Source of the DNA: Sphaerolaimus hirsutus
Taxonomy: Eukaryota > Nematoda > Chromadorea > Monhysterida > Sphaerolaimidae
Length of the DNA: 64,000 bases
Direction of reading: 5' to 3'
Assembly (NCBI GenBank): GCA_964036195.1
Contig: OZ038452.1
Span: 6,752,704 to 6,816,703, forward strand
Shown here: piece after piece, positions 12,701 through 20,844 of the stretch
Layout: each line of letters starts with the position of its first letter
How positions within the stretch are numbered: position 1 is the first letter of the stretch
Program-made: the position numbers and the translations under genes
The notes under the pieces: model-generated
Seen by the model: only the letters and a program-made list of their open reading frames with translations
Database searches by the model: none
Told to the model about the DNA's origin: nothing

Positions 12701-15700
12701 CAACTGTATTGCATCGGGTTGGCCGGAAAAAGTGTCGGGTAAATTAAATTTTGAGCCCCCTGCAGCACGTTTTCATTAACATATGCAGCTGACAAAAGGG
12801 TGGGAAAGAGTGAATGGAACGGTAAGTTGCCGTCAGGTCTTTTTACCGGCAATTACCGGTAACGACAGTTCATACACTGTTACACCTACGATAAATTTTC
12901 CCACCCTATTTGTCGCCTGTGTATGCGCACCGCTTTTGTCAATCTTTCGTGCTTTCACACATGCGAAACTGTTGTCGCTATTCGTTGGGCATAAAAGAGG
13001 GATGTAAAAAATCGTTATTTCTTTGATTTTTTTTCAAACTTGACAACAAAGAATGGATCATCGCACCATCCCCCATGGATGCCACTGAAAAAATCAGCAC
13101 TATTTATAAACATTATAAATAGCACGTTTGCAGTGTGCAGCACGGCCGGTCAGCCCCTGCAACTAGAAGAAACAGAAAAAAGAAAAAAAAATCACTAACT
13201 CCGCCCACTTTCACACTCAGGGAAGCTGCTGAACAAACGAAAAAATCAGTCAGGGCGGCCACAAGAATGCTCATTTTGGTTGTGACATGCTATTTGATCG
13301 CCAATACTCTCAGCGTAATAATCACGACTTGGGAATTCTACGATGACAAATCGCTGTTGGCGCAGAAAAAATTTTACACTTTGAGCGTGGATTTTGTCAA
13401 TGTGCTGACTGGTTTGTGAAGGGGGGGGGGGTTGGGGGGGTATAGATTGGTGATTGTAAAAAGTCGCCAAGAAGTTTGTGCTAAGCGCAAAATTCACCAT
13501 GGCGCTGTTTGCATTGTGCTTGTGTCGGCGCCAGTGCCAGGATATTTTGAGGTGCAAAAATTAAATACCTTGAATTTAGTCAAATGTAAAAAAAATAATT
13601 CACATCTACCTACATTTAATTAATTCAATCCCACCCGCAGTGTGGGCAGCGGCAGTACGGTTACCGATTTACTGGTCCTGCAATCAACAGATACGAGTCG
13701 AGCTAAAGGCTATCTTCCAAACTGACTTGCCCAAGGTAAACCGGTTTCTTTAGTCCCCCCCCCCTCCCGACCAAAATTGGTGACGCCAGAAAACCCGGTC
13801 CCAGAATAATTTTGGCGCGAAAAGGAATGAATACTTTCAAAGGTAAAATTTAACTTTACTTAAGGCTTAACTCAAATCCTGAGAAAGTTTGTTGAGCTGA
13901 GTGACTTCGTGACGTAAAAATTTGCCCGCCCACAACCAAATGTGATTTTGAGTGGAAATTGCCCCTACCACCCACACGGAAAAAAGCTAATGCCAAAACC
14001 CAACTTCCATCAAAAAATTGTGACGCCAAATTTTACGTCTCCCAAATTGGAGACTTACTCCCTGTCCAGGGTTCAATATCGTATCCTGTAAAGTGTCAGA
14101 TGTCAGATTGTGCAAACTGCAACAATAAAAGTTTTTTTTCTTGTTTTTTTTCACCAAGAATGTGACATTTTACATGGCACTCAATTCAATACGACATTTC
14201 ACAGGGCGCGGGACTGGCGCCCGATATGTTGATCAGTGGCGAAGTGGCAAGGTTCCCCCATAATCCATAAAAATACCCCCCCCCCCCCCGCAGATCGCAG
14301 CAGCCTGCTGCTGCGCGCCAGTGCACTGTTTCAGTTTCACCGCGGAAAAGACCAAACAGGCGCCAGTCCCACACCCTGTAAAGTGCCCTGTAAAATGTTA
14401 GATGTCACGCAAAGTGCCAAAGGTCGTGTAAAATGCCCTGCAAAATGGCAACCGAGTTGCCATTTTGCAGGGCATTTTACATGACTTTTGACACTTTGCA
14501 TGACATCCAACATTTTACAGGGCACTTTACAGGGTCTGGGATTGTCCCAGGCGGCGAGCGGCAGCAAGCGGCTCACCTTGACCGTCGTCCGCAGGCACTC
14601 CCATTTGGTCCAACAGAACTCTGGGCCCAATGTAACTGGGACCACAGATGTGAGGGCCGAATGTGATAGACCTATTAGTGGGGTCAGAGTGGTCGGGCAG
14701 GGGGTTGAGGCGGTGGGTGGGGTTTGTTGTTTTGGTTTGGGTGCTTTTTGGGGTGGGGTATTCGTGGCGGGCTATTTAGTTGTGGTTTTTAAATGTCAGA
14801 ATTCAAAAGTCTGGTTGGAGAATGTCTGGCAGAAAAATACTATTGTACTGGTGGCTTGATTCTTCAGCTGTGTTCAAGTGCAGTTTATGCACAATTTGAA
14901 CTGCTCTTCAAGCTTGTAATAGGAATAACCCCTTACTACATGTATTTATGTCATGTACACACATGAAAAAACACAAATGCACTAAAAATGGGGAAACTAG
15001 ATACAATTGAAATGTGACTGAATCATTGCATAGCACTGCAAGTTAAGCGGCGCAAATGTTAAATATAAATAATATTTAAATAACACTGTTATAGACACAC
15101 AACCTATTACTTTTAATTAGGTGTCATAGTTCCACAATTACCGCAATAACCCCCCCCCCCCCCCATCAAACAGCAAGTTCACCATGGCGCCGCTTCAAGA
15201 CTTGCCTCCCGCCGCGCTTCACCCATCTATTCCGCCTACTCATACCAGCAGGTTTGTGTGCGAATCGTCACAAAGAACCGTGGCATAGGACAATTTGACA
15301 CAGTAATGTCCTTACAAGGGACAGTTTGACACGTACCGAACGTGAAGCGTGACCGCTTTTGGCCCCTGGCGCCCTATTGGCGCGTGGCGCTGAGGTATGG
15401 AAAAACGTTGTGGCACTTTTGGCGCTTGGTGCTGTTTTTGCATGGCACCAGGGACAAAAAGCCTGGCGCTTGTGGCGCCAAAAGCGTTATTTTGCTGTGG
15501 CTCCACTGGCGGTTGGCGCTAAAGGTCGAAAAAGCGCCATGGCGCATTTGGCGCTTGGGGTAAAACTTCTGGCGCTTTTTTACATCACTACTCATCTCTC
15601 ACCCCCCCCCCGAACCCCACAGACACCCCACCACCCTCACGACCAACAGTACCAACAGCGGTTTTCACCGCACAACTACAACTCGGCCACGGGGAACAAC

Positions 15701-18700
15701 TCGGCCGCCAGCTCCAACTTCGGCTCGCCCGCCAAGCTGCTGATGGACGCCGCCGCCGTGCCGCTACTGACTGGGAATAGGGGGGTAGATGGGGGCCATG
15801 TTCAAGGGAGGGATGTGAGAGTGGTCGCCGTTGAGGCTACCGCTGGTGGGTTGGGGGGGGGGGGGTATTTCGGTTGGGATGGATTTGCAGTTTGATGGGG
15901 GGGGTAGAAAATTGATTTGAGTAAACAATACTGAATGAAAAATAAATTTATTCTGCTTTTGTCGACAACAATTTCAAAATAATTGTATGTGAAATTTCGT
16001 TGCTCCTTCATTTAATATATATATACATAGGTATACTCGGCGGACCGCACGCTATGCATTTTTCTGAAGGAAACACTCCATCATGACGTCATCGTTAATA
16101 GAGTAAAACTTGTTCCAGCAAAAAAAACCGTTTCGGGAAAAACATTCGTCGCTTGTACGCGACTCCGCCTTTTTCTTTTTAAAATATTTTTTTTTTGTGA
16201 AATTGCATACATAAGTATCGTACTCGCGCGTTTTAGACTAAGACATAAATAATTTTGGGCGCATACTTTGCGGTCCGCCGAGTATACTTTTATTTAACAA
16301 TAAATAAGGTATAAGTCGGTACGTAAAAAAAGTACTTAAATTACCGCATTTTAAAGAAATTTAATTATAAATATTGAAGCTGAAAAACAGGAAATTACAG
16401 ATAAAAAATGAGCTGAGCAGTGGTCACGTGGTGAAAATTGACCAACGGTAAAAAGTTGTTTTCCATTTTATCTAAATCCTCAGAAATCGAATCATATGAG
16501 GCATAATGTGGTCACTGGTGAGAAAGTGATTACCGTATTTCTTCTAATAGAAGAGCAGGTGGTCACTTATAGATGGTCAATATTTTTGCTTTTTATGTAC
16601 ATCCCTTGGATTTTCTGAAATACTCTGTGAATGTGAAGTACCCAGTGCTCCTGAAAAAGTGCGCGTTCGCATGGGTACTGGTAAAATCAAAGTATTTTAC
16701 CCATGAGCATTTACTAAGTACGTACTAAGTTTACTATTTTAGAGAAAAAAATAATACCCATTCTCTTTCCACACTTACCGTATTACCTCGAAATACCCCC
16801 ATGGGGGTTTATTATTTCGCCAGCAAAATTTGAGGGGGGTTAATTCGAGGGCGGACTTATTCGAGGGGGAGGGGTATTCCCCAGCGCATTTTGAGGGGGG
16901 TCAAATCAAGGGGGATAATTCGAGGTAATACGGTAACCCAAGCTCGTGTAATTGACCCTGGTTAAATATAATACTTGCAGCGGAGCGGAATAGTGTTCAA
17001 ATGGATTAGTGCAGTGAGTCCTCGGATAATCCAGTATGGGAGCGTGCATTTCACCGCGTCATATTGCTTTACACCCCCAGCCGGAATTACAGCTCAGCGG
17101 CGTTTGACGTGAAATGATGACGTCGTAAAATTGATTACATCAAAATAGACAAAGGTACAGCATTGAAATTTCAGAATTAGATAATTCTAGTAATTGTGTG
17201 TAATGTCCCAAAAAAAATTTATCAAATAATCATTATCTAAGAAGTTTTTGATTTAACGTCAAAATTTTTTGGTGACGTAAAATGTTTGACGTGAAATGTT
17301 GACGTAGAATGTGTAAATTTTGATGTAAAATTAATAACTTATTAAATAATAATAATTTTCTTAATTTTTTTTTAGGACATTACACACAATTACTAGAACT
17401 ATCAAATTCTGAAATTTCAATGCTGTACCTATGTCTATTTTGATGTAATCAATTTTACGACGTCATCATTTCACGTCAAACGCCGCTGAGCTGTAATTCC
17501 GGCTTAACGATGACAAAAGCTTTGGAAAAAGTGTTTTTTTCTAAAGTGACTTTAGAATTTTTTTTTTTTGCGAAAATCGTTTTCGGATTTTAGAATTTTT
17601 GTCATCGTTACATACACCCCACGCCGCTGGTTGAATTTTCGCGATATCAAATTTATGTTGAAATAGAGCTGAAAATGTCGAAAAGAGAACTCTCGAAAGA
17701 TTGTTTTTTATTACCTAGATTGGTGTATATGAAGGGTGTGCTTCTAAAAGTACCGATCTACAAAAAATCGATTTTGAGATAATCGCGATTGAAAGTTTGG
17801 AGTATGCAATACCCATACATGGGTATTGGCTATGGGAATTTTGGGTATGGGTATTTCGGCCATATTGTTGGGTATCCACATGCATGGGTATAATCATTCA
17901 TTATACACATAACACTAGCTATATAAAATTTAGTGAATTGTATTTTTGTAGTACAGTACATTTTAAAGGAACAAATTGGTAATAGCATGTAGATCGGTAT
18001 TTTTTCAAGCACAAAATCAGAAAGCTGTAGATCGGTACTTTTACCCATAATAAAAAAGCACAAAATGAGTTATTGCGCAACCGGACGCCGATCTAACATT
18101 GGTACTTTTAGAAGCACAAAAAAAATGTGCAGATCGGTACATTTTAAAGAACAATTTTGAAAAAAGTGTGTAGATCGGTACTTTTAAAGACACAAAAGCT
18201 GAAAAAGCTTGTAGATCGGTACTTTAAAAATTTCAAAAACTGTATTTTGCGATTTTTTTGCTTTTTTCGACCCCCCATATCTCAAAATTGAATTTCGCAC
18301 CCCCCACATATTATATATATTTTTGAAGCGCATGTTTATGGGGACGCCAAAAATGGTCCTAACTCAAATTTGAAAAATTTGTAGATCGGTACTTTTAGAA
18401 GCACACCCTTCATATGTATTTATATTCAATCATTCATATGCGCGATATCGGTGCAAAATTAAAATGTCCAGTTTAAAACATCATTAGAAATGATAACGTA
18501 AGATAATTTCAAACGATAACTTACTCTATGAAAACAAACAGACACACAATTTCACCCGATCCTTTCATAAACACCTTTTCGACGAATTTATTTTTCACGG
18601 CACTTTTTAGTTTAATTTCAACTTCACGCAGCGTTTGCGTTTGCGTTTTAAATCTATCCTCGCACACATCACTTAGCCTGGCGATAACAGCCCAGCTTTG

Positions 18701-19488
18701 CTTAAAATTTCCACCTTTTCCAAGGGAGTGCTACATTTCACAAGCCATCCAAAAACCAATCCCAAAAATTCCCGCCCACAGGCTCGTCTCACACTCGATG
18801 GAAGCGCGGCGGGGCGGCGCGCGGCAGCTGCCCGTCTGCAGTTGTAGCATCTACCCGGGTGTCGCACTCGCAGCACGCCTACATCCGGCCCACGTCGGGC
18901 ACGGACCTGAGACGCGACCCGCCGTCGGGCGACCCGCTGTTGGGCAATCGGGCGCGGCCCATGTCCATGGTAGTGGACGCGACGGTGACTATCCGCAGAT
19001 CGCTGCCGCCCGACCTGCGTCTGGACCTGAGCACGACGCACAGGCAGCGCGGCTGCGCCAACCAGGTGCTGCCGGCCGAGCGGCTAGCCAACGGCTCGGT
19101 GCAGCGGCAGCAGCAGCAGCAGCGCGGCGGCCGGCCCGCCGCCGCCGCGCCGCACTTCCGACTGCACAACCACAGCCCCGACAGCTTGGACGGGTGGGGC
19201 GGCGGCGACCCGCTGGCGCGCCGCCCGCCCGCCGGCGAGCTGATGCTGTTCGACTGCGCGCACAGCGGGCACCCGTGCGGCGGCGCGCCCGCCCAGCGCG
19301 GCTGCGGCAACGGCCGCGTCGAGTGCCCGAGGAGGTACGGCGGCCCGCCAGCCAGGGGCTTCTCGCCGTTCCGCTGCGCTGGCGGCAATGATTATGATGA
19401 TGGGCCGCCAGTGCACGTGCCAATTGAGACGCTCAGCTACTTTCACAATGAGAAGTGCTACATTTCTACGTGGGAAAGTACTATTTGA
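709..19488 (+). CDS. Class A (rhodopsin-like) GPCR, orphan peptide-receptor type; multi-exon gene
   Basis: The gene encodes a seven-transmembrane receptor of roughly 740 residues, expected in the plasma membrane and signalling through G proteins. Exons are 709-769, 1237-1477, 1855-1972, 2253-2390, 3369-3467, 4107-4309, 13221-13411, 13641-13735, 14294-14377, 14533-14649, 15174-15251, 15623-about 15814 and about 18874-19488. Phases agree at every junction up to 15623. ATG 709 was chosen for its CACCATGG context. Visible hallmarks are an N-glycosylation site (NGT, residue 40), TM1 with FENLLLLY, TM2 with LAFCD, FERF (about 176-178) in place of DRY, a TM6 with long ICL3, and TM7 with LPIYW in place of NPxxY, followed by a Cys cluster that could be palmitoylated. 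It resembles orphan FMRFamide-receptor-like GPCRs by general pattern, but the ligand cannot be inferred. The link to the last exon is the least certain part. Confidence 0.82.
1237..1477 (+). CDS. GPCR exon 2 (extracellular N-terminus and TM1)
   Basis: The acceptor is CTCCCCTAAG| and the donor CTAG|GTGGGT. It starts in the phase left by exon 1 and ends in phase 2. It encodes the glycosylated ectodomain (NGT), a CC pair, and TM1 from IWLAAF to LLLYMF, with the conserved Asn in FENLL. Confidence 0.9.
1855..1972 (+). CDS. GPCR exon 3 (ICL1, TM2)
   Basis: The acceptor is CATTCGCAG| and the donor TTTTCAG|GTTTGT. The phase-2 entry completes an Arg codon. TM2 contains LAFCD, the equivalent of the LAxxD motif. 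The exon ends in phase 0. Confidence 0.9.
2253..2390 (+). CDS. GPCR exon 4 (ECL1, TM3, ERF motif)
   Basis: The acceptor is CATTTCCCAG|. It encodes LYIMWHQYLRPMF, then TM3 ending in ATFERF, a variant of the (D/E)RY G-protein contact motif. The likely donor is AGC|GTTCGT, a weak site, so the 3' edge could move by a few codons. Phase 0 at both ends. Confidence 0.82.
2567..3024. mobile_element. MITE with TACCGTATTTCCTCG termini
   Basis: Starts TACCGTATTTCCTCGAAATA and ends with its inverted copy (CGAGGAAATACGGTA). The interior has the conserved ACGTACGCAGACGTCGAAAA block and G-runs. It lies in the GPCR intron between exons 4 and 5. TA at each end may be the target duplication. Confidence 0.85.
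3369..3467 (+). CDS. GPCR exon 5 (ICL2, TM4)
   Basis: The acceptor is TTTTCCCGTACAG| and the donor GATTAAG|GTCATA. It encodes RMQNWLKEH, then TM4 (LLAIIACLAGVF). Phase 0 on both sides, 33 codons. Confidence 0.85.
3665..4033. mobile_element. hAT-like element, GGCGCC family
   Basis: Left TTGTAATGGAAAAAGCGCC (first bases altered), right GCTTTTCCATCACTA. Flanks CAGATGAC (3657-3664) and CGGATGAC (4034-4041) match at 7 of 8 bases. The splice-ready element at 3760-3974 is nested inside. Confidence 0.8.
3760..3974. mobile_element. Splice-ready palindromic element, nested in a GGCGCC hAT-like element
   Basis: Starts CAGTCCCAAGCCCTGTAAAG and ends CTTTACAGGGCTTGGGACTG, near-perfect terminal repeats. 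The interior repeats (A/G)TTTGACTTT(A/G)CA motifs. It lies in the large GPCR-gene region upstream of exon 6. Confidence 0.85.
4107..4309 (+). CDS. GPCR exon 6 (ECL2, TM5, start of ICL3)
   Basis: The acceptor is AACTTTCCAG| and the donor GGGAA|GTGAGT. It encodes ECL2, then TM5 from FRNISTVIAPFF to IVIALKRQ, then the basic start of ICL3. It ends in phase 2, which matches exon 7 across an 8.9-kb intron and restores a Lys codon. Confidence 0.88.
5929..6150. mobile_element. Palindromic element related to the splice-ready family, without splice sites
   Basis: Left GTGCCAGTTCCGCAAAATGA, right CATTTTTCGGTGTAGCGCCA. The interior repeats AAGTGAAATGGCAAAGGCGA on both arms around an AT-rich loop. It lies in the 8.9-kb GPCR intron. 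Confidence 0.65.
6902..7151. mobile_element. MITE with TACCGTATTTCCTCG termini
   Basis: Both inverted termini are present. It is a shorter member of the family with G-rich subterminal tracts, in the long GPCR intron. Confidence 0.85.
7998..8401. mobile_element. MITE, TACCGTATTACCTCG subfamily, nested in 7693-9775
   Basis: Termini TACCGTATTACCTCGAAATA and CGAGGTAATACGGTA. Its last base is the first base of the ATTAGGGT duplication of the neighbouring GGGATC element, so it inserted first. Confidence 0.85.
8409..9134. mobile_element. hAT-like element filled with GGGATC repeats
   Basis: Starts TAGGGTTCAAACGGGAT and ends ATCCCGTTTGAACCCTA, flanked by the 8-bp duplication ATTAGGGT (8401-8408 and 9135-9142). 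Most of the interior is (GATCGG)n-type repeat. An internal end-like sequence at about 8631-8644 suggests a composite or partly duplicated element. Confidence 0.88.
11625..12039. mobile_element. MITE with TACCGTATTTCCTCG termini
   Basis: Full-length copy of about 415 bp with both termini and the interior block around ACGTACGCAGACGTCG. Highly similar to 23106-23526. Confidence 0.88.
13221..13411 (+). CDS. GPCR exon 7 (end of ICL3, TM6, ECL3)
   Basis: The acceptor is TTTCACACTCAG| and the donor CTGACTG|GTTTGT. It encodes EAAEQTKKSVRAATRM, then TM6 (LILVVTCYLIANTLSVI), then ECL3 and the start of TM7. It ends in phase 1. The TM6 pattern is typical of invertebrate neuropeptide-type class A receptors. 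Confidence 0.9.
13641..13735 (+). CDS. GPCR exon 8 (TM7, helix 8)
   Basis: The acceptor is CCCACCCGCAG| and the donor CCCAAG|GTAAAC. It encodes VWAAAVRLPIYWSCN, a TM7 with LPIYW in place of NPxxY, then QQIRVELKAIFQTDLPK as helix 8. It ends in phase 0. Confidence 0.88.
14068..14219. mobile_element. Splice-ready palindromic element, just upstream of GPCR exon 9
   Basis: Left CCTGTAAAGTGTCAGATG, right GACATTTCACAGGGCGCGGG then ACTGGCGCC, the full terminal form of the family. It is in the intron before 14294. Confidence 0.7.
14294..14377 (+). CDS. GPCR tail exon 9 (Cys cluster), left of the inserted element
   Basis: A poly-C acceptor (CCCCGCAG|) in phase 0 continues from helix 8 into IAAACCCAPVHC, a Cys cluster where a palmitoylation site is expected. 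The coding sequence then runs into a palindromic element at about 14359. The element's own terminus supplies the donor CCT|GTAAAG at 14378. See the 14359-14548 entry. Without this exon, direct splicing 13735 to 14551 is also in frame. Confidence 0.55.
14359..14548. mobile_element. Splice-ready palindromic element (introner-like) inside GPCR coding sequence
   Basis: Termini are GGCGCCAGTCCCACACCCTG and, on the other side, CAGGGTCTGGGATTG. The arms pair over most of the length. Left arm gives CCT|GTAAAG (14378), right arm TTTACAG|GGT (14533), a 155-nt intron. CAGGCG at 14357-14362 and 14548-14553 may be the duplicated target, though it overlaps the terminal repeat. Removing the element joins two phase-0 halves of one exon. 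Confidence 0.65.
14533..14649 (+). CDS. GPCR tail exon 10, right of the inserted element
   Basis: The frame runs through SGSKRLTLTVVRRHSHLVQ to the donor GAT|GTGAGG at 14650, phase 0. The acceptor could be the element's terminal TTTACAG| (exon from 14533), an inner TTTTACAG| (from 14521) or CCCAG| (from 14551). All three are phase 0. Confidence 0.65.
15174..15251 (+). CDS. GPCR tail exon 11
   Basis: A poly-C tract precedes the acceptor CATCAAACAG|, and the donor is CAGCAG|GTTTGT. It encodes 26 residues including RLASRRASPIYSAYSYQQ, Ser- and Arg-rich with potential kinase sites (RRAS). Phase 0 at both ends. Confidence 0.65.
15355..15590. mobile_element. hAT-like GGCGCC element, left end missing
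   Basis: GGCGC-based repeats ending TGGCGCTTTTTTACATCACTA, directly upstream of the acceptor of the GPCR tail exon at 15623. No matching left terminus is visible. Confidence 0.7.
15623..15814 (+). CDS. GPCR tail exon 12
   Basis: The acceptor is CGAACCCCACAG|, preceded by a C-run. It encodes HHPHDQQYQQRFSPHNYNS and a GC-rich Ala/Ser/Asn stretch. Possible donors in phase 0 are GGG|GTAGAT (15785) and GAT|GTGAGA (15815). If neither is used, the frame continues to a stop near 15895, giving a short-tailed isoform. Confidence 0.6.
16032..16286. mobile_element. Inverted-repeat element with TATACTCGGCGGACCGC termini
   Basis: Starts TATACTCGGCGGACCGCA and ends GCGGTCCGCCGAGTATA. The interior includes ACTCCATCATGACGTCATCG, shared with 34283-34560. 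Confidence 0.85.
16776..16935. mobile_element. MITE, TACCGTATTACCTCG subfamily, short copy
   Basis: Termini TACCGTATTACCTCGAAATA and CGAGGTAATACGGTA. Only the G-rich subterminal parts remain. Confidence 0.82.
17079..17504. mobile_element. Large palindromic foldback element
   Basis: Arms of about 125 bp, starting AGCCGGAATTACAGCTCAGC, pair with only a few mismatches. The loop again contains GACGTGAAATGTTGACGT motifs like those in the arms. A second small palindrome with TAACGATGACAAAA termini follows at about 17504-17611. Confidence 0.85.
17727..18414. mobile_element. Inverted-repeat element with amplified GTAGATCGGTACTTTTA motif
   Basis: 35-bp terminal repeats (ATATGAAGGGTGTGCTTCTA ... ). 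The subterminal motif GTAGATCGGTACTTTTA recurs about six times inside at irregular spacing, often with AAGCACA. No ORF of note. Confidence 0.83.
18874..19488 (+). CDS. GPCR terminal exon (GC-rich C-terminal tail, stop codon)
   Basis: An open, very GC-rich frame runs to a TGA at 19486-19488. It is rich in Arg, Pro and Gly, has a poly-Gln tract (RQQQQQR) and ends HNEKCYISTWESTI. Phase-0 entry needs the acceptor CACTCGCAG| at 18873. A stronger acceptor, CGCCCACAG| at 18781, enters in another phase. Membership in the receptor gene is inferred from strand, phase and composition; it could be the end of a separate gene. Confidence 0.55.
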   Translation, partial: HAYIRPTSGTDLRRDPPSGDPLLGNRARPMSMVVDATVTIRRSLPPDLRLDLSTTHRQRGCANQVLPAERLANGSVQRQQQQQRGGRPAAAAPHFRLHNHSPDSLDGWGGGDPLARRPPAGELMLFDCAHSGHPCGGAPAQRGCGNGRVECPRRYGGPPARGFSPFRCAGGNDYDDGPPVHVPIETLSYFHNEKCYISTWESTI

Positions 19489-19574
19489 GTGGAGAAGATT
19501 GATATTTCTGTTTGGTAGTTTTTATGCACACTCAATTTGAATGGGACTGGATTGATGAAATTATTTGTGTGATT

Positions 19575-19977
19575 TTACTCGGCGGACCGCAGAGTATGTC
19601 CAAGAGTTGTTAAAATACTGGTATTTTTGGAAAGCGTACGCGTAAGCGTAAATAAACTTTCCAAATTTTGATTATGGTTACTAGAGCGAAAGGTATTTTT
19701 ACAAGCGTTTTTGGCCGGGAAAGCGTACTATCAAGCATATAGGTATTTTCTGAACGCGTAAGCGTAATTATAAATACCCATTCACCCGGGTATTTCGGGT
19801 AAGCGTAAATACTCTTTCGCAACTTTGGTATAATATATCTCCATCATAATTACTTGATCGAAAACGCACGACGTATGTATACGCACTTTCACAAAAAAAG
19901 TATTTCAAAAGAAAAAGGAGGAGTCTAATACAGTTTGGTGCTTGAAATCATGCACAGCATGCGGTCCGCCGAGTATA
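19575..19977. mobile_element. Inverted-repeat element with TATACTCGGCGGACCGC termini
   Basis: Left TTTACTCGGCGGACCGCA, right GCGGTCCGCCGAGTATA, just downstream of the GPCR stop codon. It may lie in the 3' untranslated region. Confidence 0.8.
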
Positions 19978-20246
19978 GTTAAAAAACTTTCCGAGCATCA
20001 TGCCTTTCGTTTTGTAACTGTTTGATGGAAATATGTGGAGGGGATAGTTGGCAACCATGTCAAGTGAAAAGAAATGTTGTAAGCGTTATGGAGAGTCACA
20101 ACGAAAGTTGTATGTGCCTGGCAATTTAATAAATGACAAGAAAAGCAAGCTCACAACGTTAGCTGCCACTTAAATAAAACTTTTGTATCACCTGTAAAAT
20201 TTCTTGTCATTTGACAGGACACTTTTCTTGTCATTTGACATAAGAC

Positions 20247-20358
20247 TAGTGACGGAAAAGCACGAGAAAAAATGGCGCCAAGCGCCAATGGTGCCATAGT
20301 GCAGGCACTTTTTGGCGCTATCAAAAAGTGCCAGCGCCACGGCGCCATTCCATCACTA
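20247..20358. mobile_element. Short decayed GGCGCC hAT-like element
   Basis: Left TAGTGACGGAAAAGCAC, right GCGCCATTCCATCACTA. Flanks do not match, so the target duplication is lost or the ends are misjudged. Confidence 0.55.
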
Positions 20359-20372
20359 CTTCACACTTGACA

Positions 20373-20563
20373 TATACTCGGCGGACAGCACACCTAGTAT
20401 GAAAACCTACCATAATTTAATGAGTAAAATCTTGTGATAAATTTCGTAATTTATTCTTCCATAGTATAAATGAAATATAATGATGAAAAAATGTAAAAAA
20501 TGGTTCATTATTCAGATGGGTTATGGTAGGTTTTCATACTAAGTGTGATGTCCGCCGAGTATA
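20373..20563. mobile_element. TATACTCGGCGGAC element with an inner second terminal pair
   Basis: Outer termini TATACTCGGCGGACAGCACA and ATGTCCGCCGAGTATA. Inner pair CTACCATAATTTAATGA and CAGATGGGTTATGGTAG. Confidence 0.82.
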
Positions 20564-20844
20564 CATAACGTGGTTTTACATCTGTCTCCACATTTTACAT
20601 CTGTTCCCAGTGCATTTACCTAATGATAAATGATAGGTTTTCAAATGATGAGGTATTCTTCACGTTTATAAATATTGTGGAGACGTTATTTTCTGTCCAA
20701 ATGCTATTTCAGACAAATTATTTACGATATTACCTAGTTATGTAGTTTTAACTTTTTAACATGAGTTGTATCCATTATGTTATTATTTCTGGGGGCGAAT
20801 GAACAGACAGGGAATTTATGTAATTTAACAAACGATGTCAGGTT

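Larger units (their letters stand above)
4310..13220. other. 8.9-kb GPCR intron (third intracellular loop)
   Basis: No coding exon is recognised. Apart from the elements listed, it holds AT-rich sequence, a small palindrome around GGGAGATCTGGGAAATGACC (6422-6470) and an unexplained GC-rich block at about 10960-11215 with CCCGACA motifs. Confidence 0.6.

Noticed and set aside
18879-19446. Long minus-strand frames opposite the GPCR terminal exon
   Set aside because: High GC removes stops in all frames; the plus frame has an acceptor, a stop and a plausible tail sequence.
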